Below, in pieces: positions 47,536 through 60,377 of a stretch of 64,000 bases of DNA. The DNA is from Cephalopachus bancanus (Eukaryota; Chordata; Mammalia; Primates; Tarsiidae). The stretch spans positions 1,798,001 to 1,862,000 of the forward strand of contig JAPVLO010000097.1 of assembly GCA_027257055.1 (NCBI GenBank). Reading direction: 5' to 3'. The notes below the pieces were generated by a model. That model ran no database searches. It was not told the origin of the DNA and saw only the letters and a list, made by a program, of their open reading frames with translations. Position 1 is the stretch's first letter. Each line of letters starts with the position of its first letter. Made by a program: the position numbers and the translations under genes.

Positions 47536-50500
47536 AAGATGACATGGAGAGATCCAAGATGGCTACTGTGGAGTCGCAGACCAACACTTCTCTTGTCAAG
47601 TGAAACAGAGAGTAAATACCCAGCTGGCACCCTGAATAGTTTTGGATAAGTGAAGCACCCTGAACCCCACAGAGGTCTTTTCAAACACATACAGACCTGA
47701 AAGCAGAGTGCTAGATGATAGATGCTGGTATCAGGGCACCCCATTCCCCACCTTGTGCCAGGCTCACATAGAAAAAAAGAACTGGCCTGTGTGCAAGAGC
47801 GAGTGAGTGATCCTGACATGCTTTGGGTAGGTTCTCTCCCTCCCAGTCTCACAAAAGTCTGAGTCTGAGTCATTGGTCCCATGTGGGAGAAATCCTGGTC
47901 AGGGCACAGCAGTGGGCATCGGGAGCCCAAGTGGAACAAGGAACAAACCCACACTCTGACAGCTTCCAAAAATGCACCTTCCACCAGCAGAGCCCAGTGA
48001 CCAACTCTCAGGTTGGGAAATCTTGTCTTCAGATAGCACTCAGCTGGTGCCTTCTGCCAGTATCTGGCAACCGACCTCCTTCCACACCAGATTAGGAAGG
48101 ACCTCCTGCCTTCCCCGTGTGACCACAGGGCAGATTCCTTTGTAACAAGGGAGTTCACTGTCTTGCAAGCGCTGAAAGTGGTCTTGAACAGGGATGGTGA
48201 GACACAAACGGCACTCATCTTTCCCAGCAGAAAAGTTTCTGGGCTGAACAGCAGATGGGGGCCCACAGAGTACCTGCAATGGGGTCTGAAAACCAGCCCA
48301 ATCTATCTAATCACAAGGAAAATTTTGAAACAGAAGAGCCATTTTCAGTGTGGCGCATGAAGCAGAAGTGATACCCCTCTCTGTCTTGCTGAGTAATCTG
48401 TATTGAATGACAAAAAAAGTCCTAGAACAGAAAGATATTAACTAGTTTCAAAACAACAAAACTAAGCAAGAAAGATAAAGATTTGCTTTTAACAAATGAG
48501 GAAGAATCAAGAACAACAACCAAAAAAAAAAAAGCAGGGAACCCTCAGAATCTTAAAGAGACAGCATCTGAAAAAGCAGCTATTGGTGCAATAACAATGG
48601 AAGCCTCTAGAACAATCCGTCCCAAACACTTGCTTCTCTATACACCACCAACAAGCAGGTGAGAACCAAATAAAAAACACAATCCCATTCATAACAACCA
48701 CAAAAATGCCTTGGCATCCACCTAAGCAGAGAAGTGAAAGAGCTTTACAATGAGAAACTACAAAAATTGCTTAAAGAGCTCAGGGATGACACAAACAAAT
48801 GCAGTACATATACACGATGGAATATTACGCAGTCATAAAGAAGAACAAAATCATGAACTTCACAGCAACTTGGATGGACTTAGAATCTATAATACTGAGT
48901 GATCTTTCACAGAAACAAAGAACTGAATATTACATGTTCTCACTCATAAGCAGACCTTGAACAATTATCATAATACTATAAGAAAAGGGTTGGCAGTAGT
49001 GGGAAATTGCTAGGAGGGGGGCGAGGAAGCAAGATTGGCAGTAGTGGGAGTCTGCCTGGGGAAGGGGGAGCGCACCTCATCAACAAGGGTACCTGCATAA
49101 TGAACATTTGTATAACTAACCCTGAATTGTACCCCACATCTTTAAAATAAAAAAAGTTAAAAGTTAAAAAAAAATCCCATGCTCATGAACTAGAAGAATC
49201 AATATTGTCAAGATGTCCATCCTACCCAAGGTATTCTATAGATTCAATGCAATACCCATCAAATTACCAACATCTACTTTCACAGACCTGGAAACAACAA
49301 AACAGAAATTCATATGGAAACACAAAAGAACACAAATAACCAAACCAATCCTCAGCAAAAAGAACAATGTGGGAGGTATCAGACTTCTAGACTTTAAACC
49401 TTATTTTACAAGGCTACTGTAATCAAAACAGCCTGGTATTGATACAAGAATAGGGACATAGACAAATGGAAAAAGACAGAAATTCCAGAAGTAAAAACAT
49501 CATCCCTCAACCAACTCATCTTTGACAAAGCCACCAATAACAGTCACTAGGGGAAAGGAGACTATATTTAGCACATGGTGCTAGGAAAACTAGCTGACCA
49601 TATGCAGAAGAATTAGACTGTACTCCTATCTATCACCACATACCAAACCAAACTAAACACAACACAACAAAAAGCCACACATACTCAAAATGGATCAAGG
49701 ACCCAAATGTAAAACCTCAAACTATAAGAATCCTAGAAGACAATGTATGAAACACCCTTCTGGACATTGGTGTAGGCAATGAATTCATGACCAAGTCCCC
49801 AAAAGCAAGTGCTACAGAAGCTAAGATACACAGGTGGGACCTCATCAAACTGAAAAGCTTTTGCACAGCAAAAGAAACATCAACAGAGTAAAGAGACAAT
49901 CCACAGAATGGGAAAAAATATGTGTGAATTATGCATCAAAGGCCTAACATCTAGAATCTACAAGGAGCTCAAATGAACTGAAAGGAAAAAGCAAACAAAA
50001 ATACAGCCCCATTACAAAGTAGGCAAAGCACACGAACAGACACATCTCAAAAGATTGTCATACAAGCAGCCAACAGACACATGAAAAAATGCTAAGCCTT
50101 AGTAATCATCAGAGAAATGCAAATCAAAAAAATACTACAATGAGTTACCACCTAACTCCAGTAAGAATGATTATCATTAAGTCAAAAAAAACAACAGGTG
50201 CCAGTGTGGCTACAGCTCACTGTTGGTGAGAATGTAAGCTAATTCAACCACTATATGCTGGTGTGGCTGCAGTCCACTGTTGGTGGAAGTATAAGCTAGT
50301 TCAACTTCTATGGAAAGCAGTGTAGCCATTTCTAAAATAACTAAAAATTGACCTTCTATATGATTCAGCAATCCCTTTGCTGGGAATATAACATAAATTC
50401 TCCTGGGAGGAACATAAATCGCTCAACCCAAAAGACACCTGTGCATTGCATGTTTATTGCTGCATTATTCACAATAGACAAACATGGAACCAACCCTGAT

Positions 50501-50908
50501 GCCCATCGAAAGTGGAGTAGATAAAGAAAATGTGGTACAAATGTAAGATGGCATATTATGCAGCCACAAATAAGAACAAAATCATGACCTCTGCAGCCAC
50601 TTGTATGCAATTGGACACCATCATACTAAGTGAACTATCACAGAAATAAGTGAATACCACATGCTTGCATTCATGAGTGGGCCCTGAACACTTGTCACAT
50701 TAGCACAAGGGTGGGTTGGGTAGTCACTGGGCACTGCTGCGGAGGGAGGGAAGGGGGACGGTAGGGTGCACATGACAACACAATGGGTACCTGGTCCACT
50801 ATAGATGGAGTAAGGGTCAGTTAGAAGAGTAATCTTCACCTGCATGTAGCCTACTTATGTAGTAACACTCACTTGTACCCCACAACTTTATAGTAAATAA
50901 ATTATAAA
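47536..50908 (+). mobile_element. LINE-1, sense, internally deleted, with a nested L1 3' end
   Basis: Begins GAGAGATCCAAGATGGCTAC and has a G+C-richer L1 5' UTR to about 48420, then the start of ORF1 (GGAAGAATCAAGAACAACAA, near 48500). Near 48625 it jumps to ORF2 reverse-transcriptase-downstream sequence (CACTTGCTTCTCTATACACC). After the nested copy it resumes at 49174; the frame 49213-49422 encodes [20 protein letters not shown], which is clear L1 ORF2. It runs through the ORF2 C-terminus (GCATATTATGCAGCCACAAA at 50551) to a 3' UTR and A-rich end at 50908. Several kilobases of ORF1 and ORF2 are missing. The 260-codon minus-strand frame at 47484-48266 is only antisense to the 5' UTR. Confidence 0.88.
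48804..49173 (+). mobile_element. nested LINE-1 3' end
   Basis: Inserted in the outer L1 between GACACAAACAAATG and CCCATGCTCATGAACTAGAA, two pieces that are adjacent in L1 ORF2. The insert reads GTACATATACACGATGGAAT, ATTACGCAGTCATAAAGAAG, AGCAACTTGGATGGACTTAG, then a G-rich 3' UTR and a tail TAAAATAAAAAAAGTTAAAAG. It is a 5'-truncated copy. Confidence 0.93.
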
Positions 50909-51249
50909 AAAAACAATGATGACGTAAACAGCACTGCTCACTAGGAGTGAATAAAAAACTAATCTCAGGATAAATAAATGATTGAAACTATGAGGTAGAA
51001 GATGCGGTTTGTCATGGTTCTTCACAATCACTTAAGGGAAACCTCTGCCATCCACTTGAACCTATAAAAGAGGAACTTGAGTCAACCCACCAGTGATTCT
51101 GATACAGAGCGATGATGTGTGTGAGAGCTCATATTCTGTTAACAGTTATTATGACCTTATGAAGTCCCTGCTGCTGCAGTCTGAGGAAACAAGTATTGCA
51201 TTAGATAATTGATGATACAGAACAGCAGATGAAAAAGTGATTTATTATT
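50909..51249. other. unassigned sequence
   Basis: No gene or repeat that I can name with confidence. Confidence 0.4.
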
Positions 51250-51625
51250 GCACTGGAAACAAAGTTTTTTTTTAAAAAATGATCACATTGGTAAGTCTAT
51301 GTCATAGGGTCATAAGAGTCAACTGAAAGAGCTTCTAAGAGTCACACCTTGGACTATTTGAGCAACAAATATCCTGTATGGGACCCAGGAACAGAAAAAG
51401 TATATTAGGGCAAACTACAGAATTCTGAATGAAGTTTGGATTTAACAAATAATAGTGAATCAATATCACTTCATTAACTGTGACACTTATATGCTAATGT
51501 AAGATGTTCATAATTGGAGAAATGGTGTGTTGGATATAAGGGAATATTCTATACTATCTTTATAACTTTTCTGAAAACCTAAAACTATCCTAAAATGTAA
51601 AGTGAGTTATTTTAAAAAATTGATC
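51250..51625 (+). mobile_element. ancient LINE-1 3' end (same type as 15930-16640)
   Basis: CTAATGTAAGATGTTCATAA, GGAATATTCTATACTATCTT, TATAACTTTTCTGAAAACCT, AAAACTATCCTAAAATGTAA follow the last part of an old L1 3' UTR type. The left limit is approximate. Confidence 0.55.
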
Positions 51626-53169
51626 CATGAAAATATTTGTATTTTAATAGGAAAAAAGCAGGATATGAAAAATTATATATCCAGTATAATAACAGTCTAA
51701 AAACAAAAACATGTTTTAGAAAACAAAACACAACAAAATAGGAATACCACACAAAATTGTGATAATAGCTGTGTTTATGACTATGGCAATTTTTTTCCTG
51801 CGTTTATCTGTTCACCAATTTTCTTTAATGATGTGCATTGAATTTATAATAAAAAGAAAGGCAAAAAGATGTTTTATGGATCAAAGAACTAAGAGGTGCA
51901 TTTGCTCTAGATGCAAGGATGGACTGAGCGGAGACCTGGCAGTGTTCCTTTGATAAAACTTACTTAAAGGAACACACAACACTGGCAAAGCCACCAAAAT
52001 AAAATCAAAGCAAAAATAATCAAAGCACAGTTATATTTGCAGTGAATTCCTATATTTAATAGTTACTTCACAGAGTAATTTTCAGTTTTTGTGTTAGACA
52101 GTTGCAGACTTACATAAGAATTCTATTTGTGAGTATCCTTCATAACATAAATCATGCCTTTATATAAAGTGTATGTAAACTCATCCTGGATATTACGTTG
52201 AATGTTAGCTTTCATGAGTTTCAAAAGCAAAAACACCATTAAAAAATCTTAATATTATATTCATATAAAGATTTAAGTATATACTATAGTCTATCTAAAA
52301 ATACATGTTCACATTTCTTATCTTCCTTTGCTTACACGTCCACATGTATGAGTAAATGATATCCCTGTTCAGTAATGGTAGCCAATATATTAATAGTCTT
52401 CTGATTGCCCCAATATCTCTAATAGAAGACTATATGAAAGTGTATTTCTTAGAAATGATACATAAACAGCACAGAAAAAAATCTTAGAAGCTTAATATTC
52501 TCTACCATAGAGGTTCTTTATAAGCTATAGAAGCACTCATCAAAAAATATCAGACTAGGTCTTCTTCCATTTTAGTTGGATGGCTATGTAAATATGAGAA
52601 TGCCTGCCTCAATCACTGTACTAGGAAAAGATTTCAGAGAGTTGACATAAGTAATCAAAGGCAGCTGAATGATTACCAACGTGCACAATTTTTTAATTGC
52701 TGAAAAATAACTGATGACTAAGGTACATGGGGAGTCAAGGCATGAATTGAATTATCTTTTGATCTAATGTTTATTAGTTTTCATGCCTCTTTACAAGTTG
52801 AATATCCAAGATCTCTTAGTTCAAGTTTACCCCAAGCACTGGACGCTCACGTGTATTTTAAAATTAATGTGTGATTACCTTCATTAAAACCGCTTCAACA
52901 TAATTATTTTTAATGTGATCCTTCTCCTGGCCAAATTCATTTTATCACCCCATATATTGCCTTAATAATCTAATAATGAGCATCATCCTTGCTGCAATCA
53001 ACAAGATGGTGTGGTGTGCTCTTTTTAATCAAAGATGTCGCAAATGAGAAAATTAGATATCAAGTAAGAAAATGGATCGTTTTCATTATAAAGCTAGCAT
53101 CAACAGTAATTAGATTGTGTATACACAACTACATATCAAAGCATAGAAATATGCATCATGAAATTCAAC
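51626..53169. other. unassigned non-coding sequence
   Basis: No gene or named repeat. Frames at 51759-51953 and 52989-53174 have no recognisable domain. Confidence 0.45.
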
Positions 53170-53620
53170 AATAACTAGCTGACCTTTCAGAATCTTTTTC
53201 AGCAGTCTAACTGTGACCTTTCCAGATTAACTCCTGAACTTACAGTATGCCACTGATTGCCAAATAAGTGCATGTAATGAAAGCAGTTGCTGTGATGCCA
53301 TAAACTGTTTCCCCAGCCAGAAATGACAACCTCTTAAAAGCCCTGAAAGCTTTAATGGAAATGCTTCTGTCTACTTGTAGGAAGCAAGATTTCTTGCTTG
53401 AAGAGACTAATCAATTCTTTCATTTGATGGAGACTTTAATTGAAGACAACATCCAGAGGTGAAAATACTGTTCAACTAGCTGCTTCTCTTGCCATTCTGT
53501 CATATTAATTGGGATTATCCTAATATTTTTATTGTTGAATTCACTTGACAGAATCACTAAATTACATTAAAGTTACTTAAGCATGAATTTTGTGAGAGGC
53601 AATCTTTTTAATTTTGAGCA
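53170..53620. other. repeat-free stretch, candidate conserved non-coding element
   Basis: Balanced composition, no repeat hallmark, and several homeodomain-like TAATT/ATTA words (GACTTTAATTGAAGACAAC, CATATTAATTGGGATTATCC). These traits can mark conserved enhancers but are weak alone. No conservation data are available here. Confidence 0.22.
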
Positions 53621-54399
53621 GTATGTAGGAAGCATGAAACTGATATATTAGGGGGATAATTTCACAATTCTCTAACAATGCAATATAATAGCAACTTCCA
53701 TCTACAAATGAGGTGTGAAACTCACCTCATACTCATAATAGCACTATGGGTAATTTATTTTGAGGCAAATATTTACTATGAAGTTGCCATAGAATATTTA
53801 TTAATCATCTTCTGTTATATCATCTTGTCTCCTATGAGAAGGGGTATGGTATTTTCATTTCTTTTGTGCATGCCCCATTGTATAATTAACAAAACATATT
53901 CAGGCAGTAACTTACTAATGAACAAAGTTTCATTAAAAAACAAAAACAATATCAAGTTTAAAAAGCCTCTATAAACTGTACATACACCATGCTATCACTC
54001 TATTAAGCACTCTTTCTGGAATTTTAAACTATCTCTATGGAATCTTCTGGTGAGGCTGCCATGCCTTGAAACTCTCTGGAAGAATAACTGGAGAATGGTC
54101 TTCCTATTGCTTGTCTAGCATCTAGGTATGATGAGCTCTGTTGCTTACCTTCTACCCAGGCACTCCAAAGAGAAACTTGGGAGTCATGGGAGAGTCTCTT
54201 TATGCTTTTACCACCAAGTCCTGAATCATTCAACTCTGAAATGTTTTTCAAACATGCCTTGCATTTTCTCTGTTTTACTACAAGGCCTCCGTTTTACTTC
54301 AAATATAGGCAACTCCACCAGCCTTCACACAGTTACCCTTGCTTCTTCACATTGCCATTAAGGGAACTACTTAAAATTTACTTCTGCATTGTAGTACCA
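53621..54399. other. unassigned non-coding sequence
   Basis: No gene or named repeat. Short frames at 53678-53974 and 54024-54361 show no domain. Confidence 0.4.
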
Positions 54400-54885
54400 T
54401 TTTGAAACTTTATGAGTTCTTTCCATATAGTTCCTATAGGTATAATCTAAGCTCCCTAGAATGGCCTACAATGATCACCATCATCTGACTCCCATTTGCC
54501 TCTACCTGTTTCCCTTATCCTATAGCCTTCACTACTGAACACTCAGCACTGGGACACATACGATCCTCTTGCCTGACTTCAAGCTTCTTCTATGTTTTCT
54601 AAAATGCTGAAAATGCCCACGTTGCCTACTCTAAACTTCAGGTATACCTTCTTCTCTTAAGACAGTTTATGTGAGGCCTTTGTCTTTCTCTGAATTGTTT
54701 ACTTTTCCTATGTTATATTCCATTTGGTATTTTCCTGTCATTGCCCTTATTAGAGGATAGTATTTGTCTTTCTCACCAGAGTTTCTTAAAGTGAGGATTA
54801 CATTTTATCTTTGTAATCTCAGTATTTAGCACAAGACCTGACTCATATTAGTTGCTTATTAAATGCTCATGGATGACAGAATGCA
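54400..54885 (+). mobile_element. L2 LINE 3' end, sense
   Basis: CTCCCTAGAATGGCCTACAA, TGATCACCATCATCTGACTC, CTTGCCTGACTTCAAGCTTC, TCTGAATTGTTTACTTTTCC, GCACAAGACCTGACTCATAT, TAGTTGCTTATTAAATGCTC are in L2 3' order and close with the usual TTAAATGCTCATGGATGACA. Confidence 0.75.
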
Positions 54886-57800
54886 TTTCAGTTATAGAAT
54901 AATTTTTTTGATTTATATGCATTTTGGTCAAAATCTTTTTTCAGGATGAACAGATAAACTTCCTTTAGTTAATTAAAAGTTTTTTTCTTTTTCCAAATGG
55001 GTTAACATTCTTAATTGCCACCAGAAAATTCCATTATGGATAGTACTTATGTGATAATAATGAAGTCAGGGATAATCCAGGTAGGATAAATACCCATACA
55101 GATGACAAAGTCCCCTTAATTGAAACACCAGTGTTCTTGCTGCCCAGAGACTTAAAATTCACTGTAGAAGAACCACGTGCTTCTGCCACTGTGGTTCCCA
55201 AAATATCTCTCCGTCTCACATCCTTCACAGTTACATCTGATTGATGGAACACTAGATGACTTGGATGAACTTGAACTGAGGAGAGTCTAGAAAATGTCAC
55301 TTTACTTTCTGATCCCCACATTACATGAACACAAGGTAGAAGATGGAGGGTGTTGGTGAACCAACTTAGAATATCTGCTCAACTTTATTTTCTTAAAACA
55401 TTAGAAATCATTGATTAACTGCCTACAGTTGTTTCCTCTGGGATCTTGGGTGCTAGAAAGAATAATGACAGAATTCTGAGAATGGTAGGGTAATGTTTTT
55501 ACAATATTTTCTGCCAGTCCATATTATTGATTTCTAAGGGAAACTAAAAACTTCATTTTTATTCACTTCTCAATCTCTTCTCACTATTTTCCCATTCATA
55601 GTATTAGGAAGTATTAATGTAGATGGCTTGAGTTTAATTTTGGGTGTCCAGTGGGCATCATCTCTCTCACTGTTCAGCCTTTCAGGAATTCTTTTTTAGT
55701 TGAGCATGAACCTTCAGCATTGTCTCATGTCCAGCCAAGTGGATTTATCTCTTCTGTGAATTTCAGAGAGAAACTATCTCCTGGGACTCAGGCACATAAT
55801 CCCGAGTACCTTTGGACTCTTCATTCATCGGGTCCTTACATCTTGAGGTTAAAGGGACTACTTGGGCTTGTGAGTGGCCCTCTGCTCATGAGTCTTGGAG
55901 AGTCACATTAGGTAAGGATTACAGGAACACATGGAAAGAAACGCTGTCTCCTTTAAGGATTTCTACTCTTCAGGATCATTTCCCATAATTCATTTTTTCC
56001 CCTATATGCTACATTGGTAAGAGACAGTGGTCTTTCTTACAAGAAAGAGAGGTCACTTAGGCTTCCTACTAGCTTAGAAAAAGAGACTTCTACATGGCCT
56101 AGGATGGTGTGGGGGAGAAAAACAACAGAATAATAAAGACTGCTTTTGCCTGAATTGTTTCTCTGTACACAGATTTCTGTTGTAGAAGATGCTTGAAATC
56201 ATTGCAGGTGGTTAGAGAAGGATGTGAATTTTGTGGTTATGTTCTGTAACTTAGATCAACTGGTATCACTTATTGTTTATTAACATTATACACACATACA
56301 CACACATAAAATATTGTTATATATATATGATCTCCTAGTATCAACTCCAAATAATGAGTTTCAGAATATGTGATAAGTATAGAGTGTAAGCACAAAGCTT
56401 GAAGGTTGCCACCTAGAAACATCGACTCCAAACAAATGGGGCAAGCATCCCAAAGTAGAGAAGCTAAAATTTCACTTATTTGATTGGCTACTGATTGATA
56501 CATTCCAAAGAAAATTATTTTATTACTTCATGAGGAGGGGTAGTGATCTAAGGGTATCTTATCTCTGGTGCCATTTGGTCTTACTTCTTTGCAGGAAAAA
56601 AAATAGGCCAAAGTTGCATCTGTATGCTGCATGACTCAGACTACATAGCCACTTTCCTCTTAAGGCTCAGAACAATTTAAAGTTCCAACAGCTTTAAGTT
56701 TGAAAATGAATTATTTAATTTCACAGTAGTCAAGATCTCCTTTAAGATGAATAAATCGTGGAAAAATATATGGCAAACTAGCTAGAATGGAATAGCTTCC
56801 ATTTGTTAGTGCACATTTGAAAGTATATGTGTACTTGTCATTTACATTTGGAGTTCTCTTAGGAAGTTTAAGGGACTATAATAGAGTTGCTATCTAAATG
56901 TGTTTTGCCATAAACCACATTCAAGTGCTTGTGAATTCAAATGGCAATTATTGTCTGTGGACTTCATTTGATAGTTGATCATATATAATCTGATAATCTC
57001 TCTCATTGGTTGTTGTCTTGAATTGTTATTTAAATATTTTATTGGTGTTTAATTTTTTTAAATCAATTTCTCTGTCTTTTAAGCAGATTACATTCCCTAA
57101 AAACAGAATTTTTTTTTTTTGTATCCTCATGTTGTCTGGCCCTATTATTTGGAATCGAGTAAGAACTCAACAAATATTTACTAATAAGCTTTTTTTTTTC
57201 CTCTAACAAGTATTAGTTTCCTGCCCATGCCATTAGATTATATCATGATGTAGCAGAAAAAGTTGCATCTCCAAGGATGCCTTTAAGACTATAGTCCCAA
57301 TTTCATTTTTAAATTCAGTTTCTCTAATTTTTTTTTCAAGATAACAGATGCCCTGAGATTTTTTTATGTGCATTGAAACACTGGAATATTATATAACAAA
57401 CTGCCAACATTGGCTATTTCTGGGTAAAACATATATGGATAGTTTTAATTGTTTATTTTATACTTTTCTACCTTTTCCAAATTTCCATAGTTATGATGCA
57501 TTCGTTTTGAAATTATGAAATAAATTTTATATTCGTTATTAAACAAATAAGTCATCATAACTGTGCCAGTTGCTTAAAAAAGAACTTTATCAATTTAGTC
57601 TCTTCTTCATGAGTATTAGATTCATTGCTTTATTTAACTTTCTTCTTGCCTTTCCTGTAGTCTCACTGATTGTGCTCATTTAATGGTAGATACAGCATTT
57701 GATGTTGACACGTAACAGACCACTTGGTTACTCTTGACATTAATAAAGGAAACCAAAATACTTTATTCCAAAATATATCTCTTTGACATATTTTAAGATG

Positions 57801-58289
57801 ACTATTTAGAAGACCTGGAAATACAAGAATAGCTGAAAAGCCTTCTGTTGTGTGAGAGAAATTTGTATCTGTATACAAAATCTGTATTGATAAAACCAGA
57901 ATTTCTCTGACACCCTCCATTGGCTCTATCTGGAAAATTTAACTGAGAGTGTGACCCTTTAAAGGTCTGATATGAACGTTTGCCATTTATTCTCTGAGGA
58001 CTGCTACCTGTGAAGTTTAATCTGCATAACAAGACTACCTTTGCTAGCCAGGCCTTCTCTTTCCCATAACCTCTCTTGCCACTTTGGCTCAAGGAAACCC
58101 ATTAAAAGTATATTTTGTGCTGTAGCTTCTTTCTTTAGGTCATCATCTTCTATCAATCTGCTTTTAGTGAGTTGATTTTTTAGCAAACCTCCAAAGGTTG
58201 AAAGGGAAACTGTTCCTTGGCACCTATAACCCAGTGAGACTTGGCTTATTTTCTACTTCACTGAGGATATTTTCAAAATCCTTTTCTCT
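54886..58289. other. unassigned non-coding sequence
   Basis: No gene, RNA or repeat family that I can name. Open frames at 55034-55321, 55651-55911 and 57663-58186 have no recognisable domain or splice-site context that would support exons. Confidence 0.45.
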
Positions 58290-58345
58290 ATCCTGATGAG
58301 ATTATATTTAAATGCAAAACCATTATATAAAATTTCATGAGCTGT
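58290..58345. repeat. dispersed ~50-bp direct repeat, copy 1 (copy 2 at 59158-59207)
   Basis: GATTATATTTAAATGCAAAA and ATTATATAAAATTTCATGAG, then CTGTTCT here match GATTATATTTAAAAGCAAAA and ATTATATAAAATCCCATGAG, then CTATTCT about 860 bp later in the same orientation, with about seven differences. Confidence 0.7.
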
Positions 58346-58608
58346 TCTGTTGTGATTTTTATGTGGGTGTGTGTGTCTGTGTGTTATACAAATAAGACTG
58401 ATTTAATATTTTTTATACATTTTACTCTCACAAAAATAAAATAACTTCTGGAATATTAAAAAGAATATAATATTTATTCTTTACCTCTTCATAAACTTCC
58501 ATTCTTAAGTCTTTATATGCAAATTGCAAAAAGAAATAATTTTGTGTATTTCCTGAAATAGATACAATAAAATATAGGCATAGCATGGATCTCTAACCTT
58601 GAGAAGCT

Positions 58609-58644
58609 TGTAATCTTTTATTGACATGTAATCTTTTATTGACA
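58609..58644. repeat. perfect 18-bp tandem duplication
   Basis: TGTAATCTTTTATTGACA occurs twice without a gap, 58609-58626 and 58627-58644. Confidence 0.95.
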
Positions 58645-59338
58645 CTATTTCATTTATCCATGAAATAGAAGAAAATGACATACACGTATGTGACAAAATT
58701 TTATATTATCAGCATAGACTATACAAGGTAAACACATATAAAAAGAGAAAAGACAGAAACAGATTTTTTTCAAGGAGATAAGTCAAATTTATTGTTGAAA
58801 GCTATATAGGCTTCATTAGAGAAGAGGCAGACCCGTAAATACATTAGTCAACAGATTCTTTTGATTCATCCTTTTCTAGTACTCTCATTTTTTGGTTTAT
58901 CTTTTCTTCTACTTTAATGATGACTTGACTCTGACTTTATTAAAGATTCTGAATCTTTTCTATCAATTGCCAAAAATCTACATTTTTTTAATCTCAATCT
59001 CAACATCTTTTTAAAAAAATTTTCTTCAAGATGTTTGTCTTTCCTGATGTTAATATCTATGAAGTGCTTTAAATTCCATTTCCTTGCTTTTTTTTCCTCC
59101 AGAAATGCATTCTCTCCAACTCTCTACCTGTGTGTTATGTGCCATTTCACTAGACTAGATTATATTTAAAAGCAAAATAATTATATAAAATCCCATGAGC
59201 TATTCTATTTCTATATTTCCTGTCTATTTATGTTGATGTCTTTATCTCTCATCAATTTATATAATTCTGCATGTGTAACTCTTTTTTTTACAAATGGGGA
59301 AACAGACTTAACAGCAATTATGAGATCAAACAGCCAAT

Positions 59339-59378
59339 AAATGACCATGAAAGAATTCAAATGACCATGAAAGAATTT
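59339..59378. repeat. 20-bp tandem duplication
   Basis: AAATGACCATGAAAGAATTC is followed directly by the same 20 bases with a final T. Confidence 0.95.
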
Positions 59379-60333
59379 TTCCCTAAATCTATAGCTTATT
59401 TTTAAACATTATATTGATTGTTTCCTGTCTCTTTGCTATCAAATCTCATCTTTAATATCTTTTGAGCCAAAAAATGTCCCTGTGGATAACACAACTGTCA
59501 TTAATCCTAGCCCTTAAGGATAGTAATAAGGATACTACTGATATGTCAGGAGTCATTTTTCCAACTGTTTTTTAGAGGTAATCGCTCTTATACTAATCAT
59601 ATATACTTTTTTTGCCTCTTGCTTGAGATTTTTTTTTTCTTTAGGTAACTGGTGAGGGCAGAGGATTTGTGGAAGATGGCTAAGGTTGATATTGTCTGTT
59701 CTTGGTTAGGTTTGGTGTTTTTAATGTCCCTTTTGGTGGGGCACCTACAAAAAGTAGAATAGTTCTATTCTTTAGGAATAGAACTTGTAAGACTTTGGAT
59801 ACAAGAAAAGCAACTAAGTGTCCTGGTGACAAAATATGGTAAGAACTGAGAAGTCAGCCTTTTCTCCATTGAATTTTCCTCTCTAAGGGTGATTGCTTTG
59901 GGGTATCAGAATACAAATCCTGGCAAGAATAGGGCTGTTCCAATCGTGATTCTTTGGTGATCCATAGAACTCAATTCAGGAGAACAACATTTAAAGAAGT
60001 TCAGCTGAAAGAGTTTAAAATTAATTAAATAGGAACTCCTTTCTCTTAACTCTTGGAAAAATTATTCTTCCCTATTTTGCAACATGCACACATGCTGCAG
60101 ACCATCTTGGTCATGCAGCAGCCTTCCAGAATTCTTTTTTCCAGAACACTTCTATTCATTCCCAGAAACCCACTTCCTGCTCTTTTTATGTAGATTGATT
60201 TAAACTTCCTCTAGCCAAGACTTTCCTTTCCTCCTTCCAGCCCTTACCATTCTTTTCATTTGTTCACTGATTCTGCTCGAAAAAAATTTCCACGCCATTT
60301 AAACACACACCAAATGTCTCTCTTGAGGGAACC

Positions 60334-60377
60334 GGTTATGGGTAAGAAGGATTAAGGTTATGGTTAAGAAGGATTAA
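60334..60377. repeat. 22-bp tandem duplication
   Basis: GGTTATGGGTAAGAAGGATT AA is followed directly by a copy with a single G to T change. Confidence 0.95.

Noticed and set aside
47484..48266. 260-codon open frame on the minus strand, the longest in the window
   Set aside because: It is antisense to the G+C-richer 5' UTR of a LINE-1. The protein has no recognisable domain, and length is explained by the composition of the L1 leader.
55651..55911. 86-codon frame followed by GTAAGG, resembling an exon and donor site
   Set aside because: No domain, no matching acceptor or neighbouring exon was found. A donor-like GTAAG is expected by chance in a window of this size.
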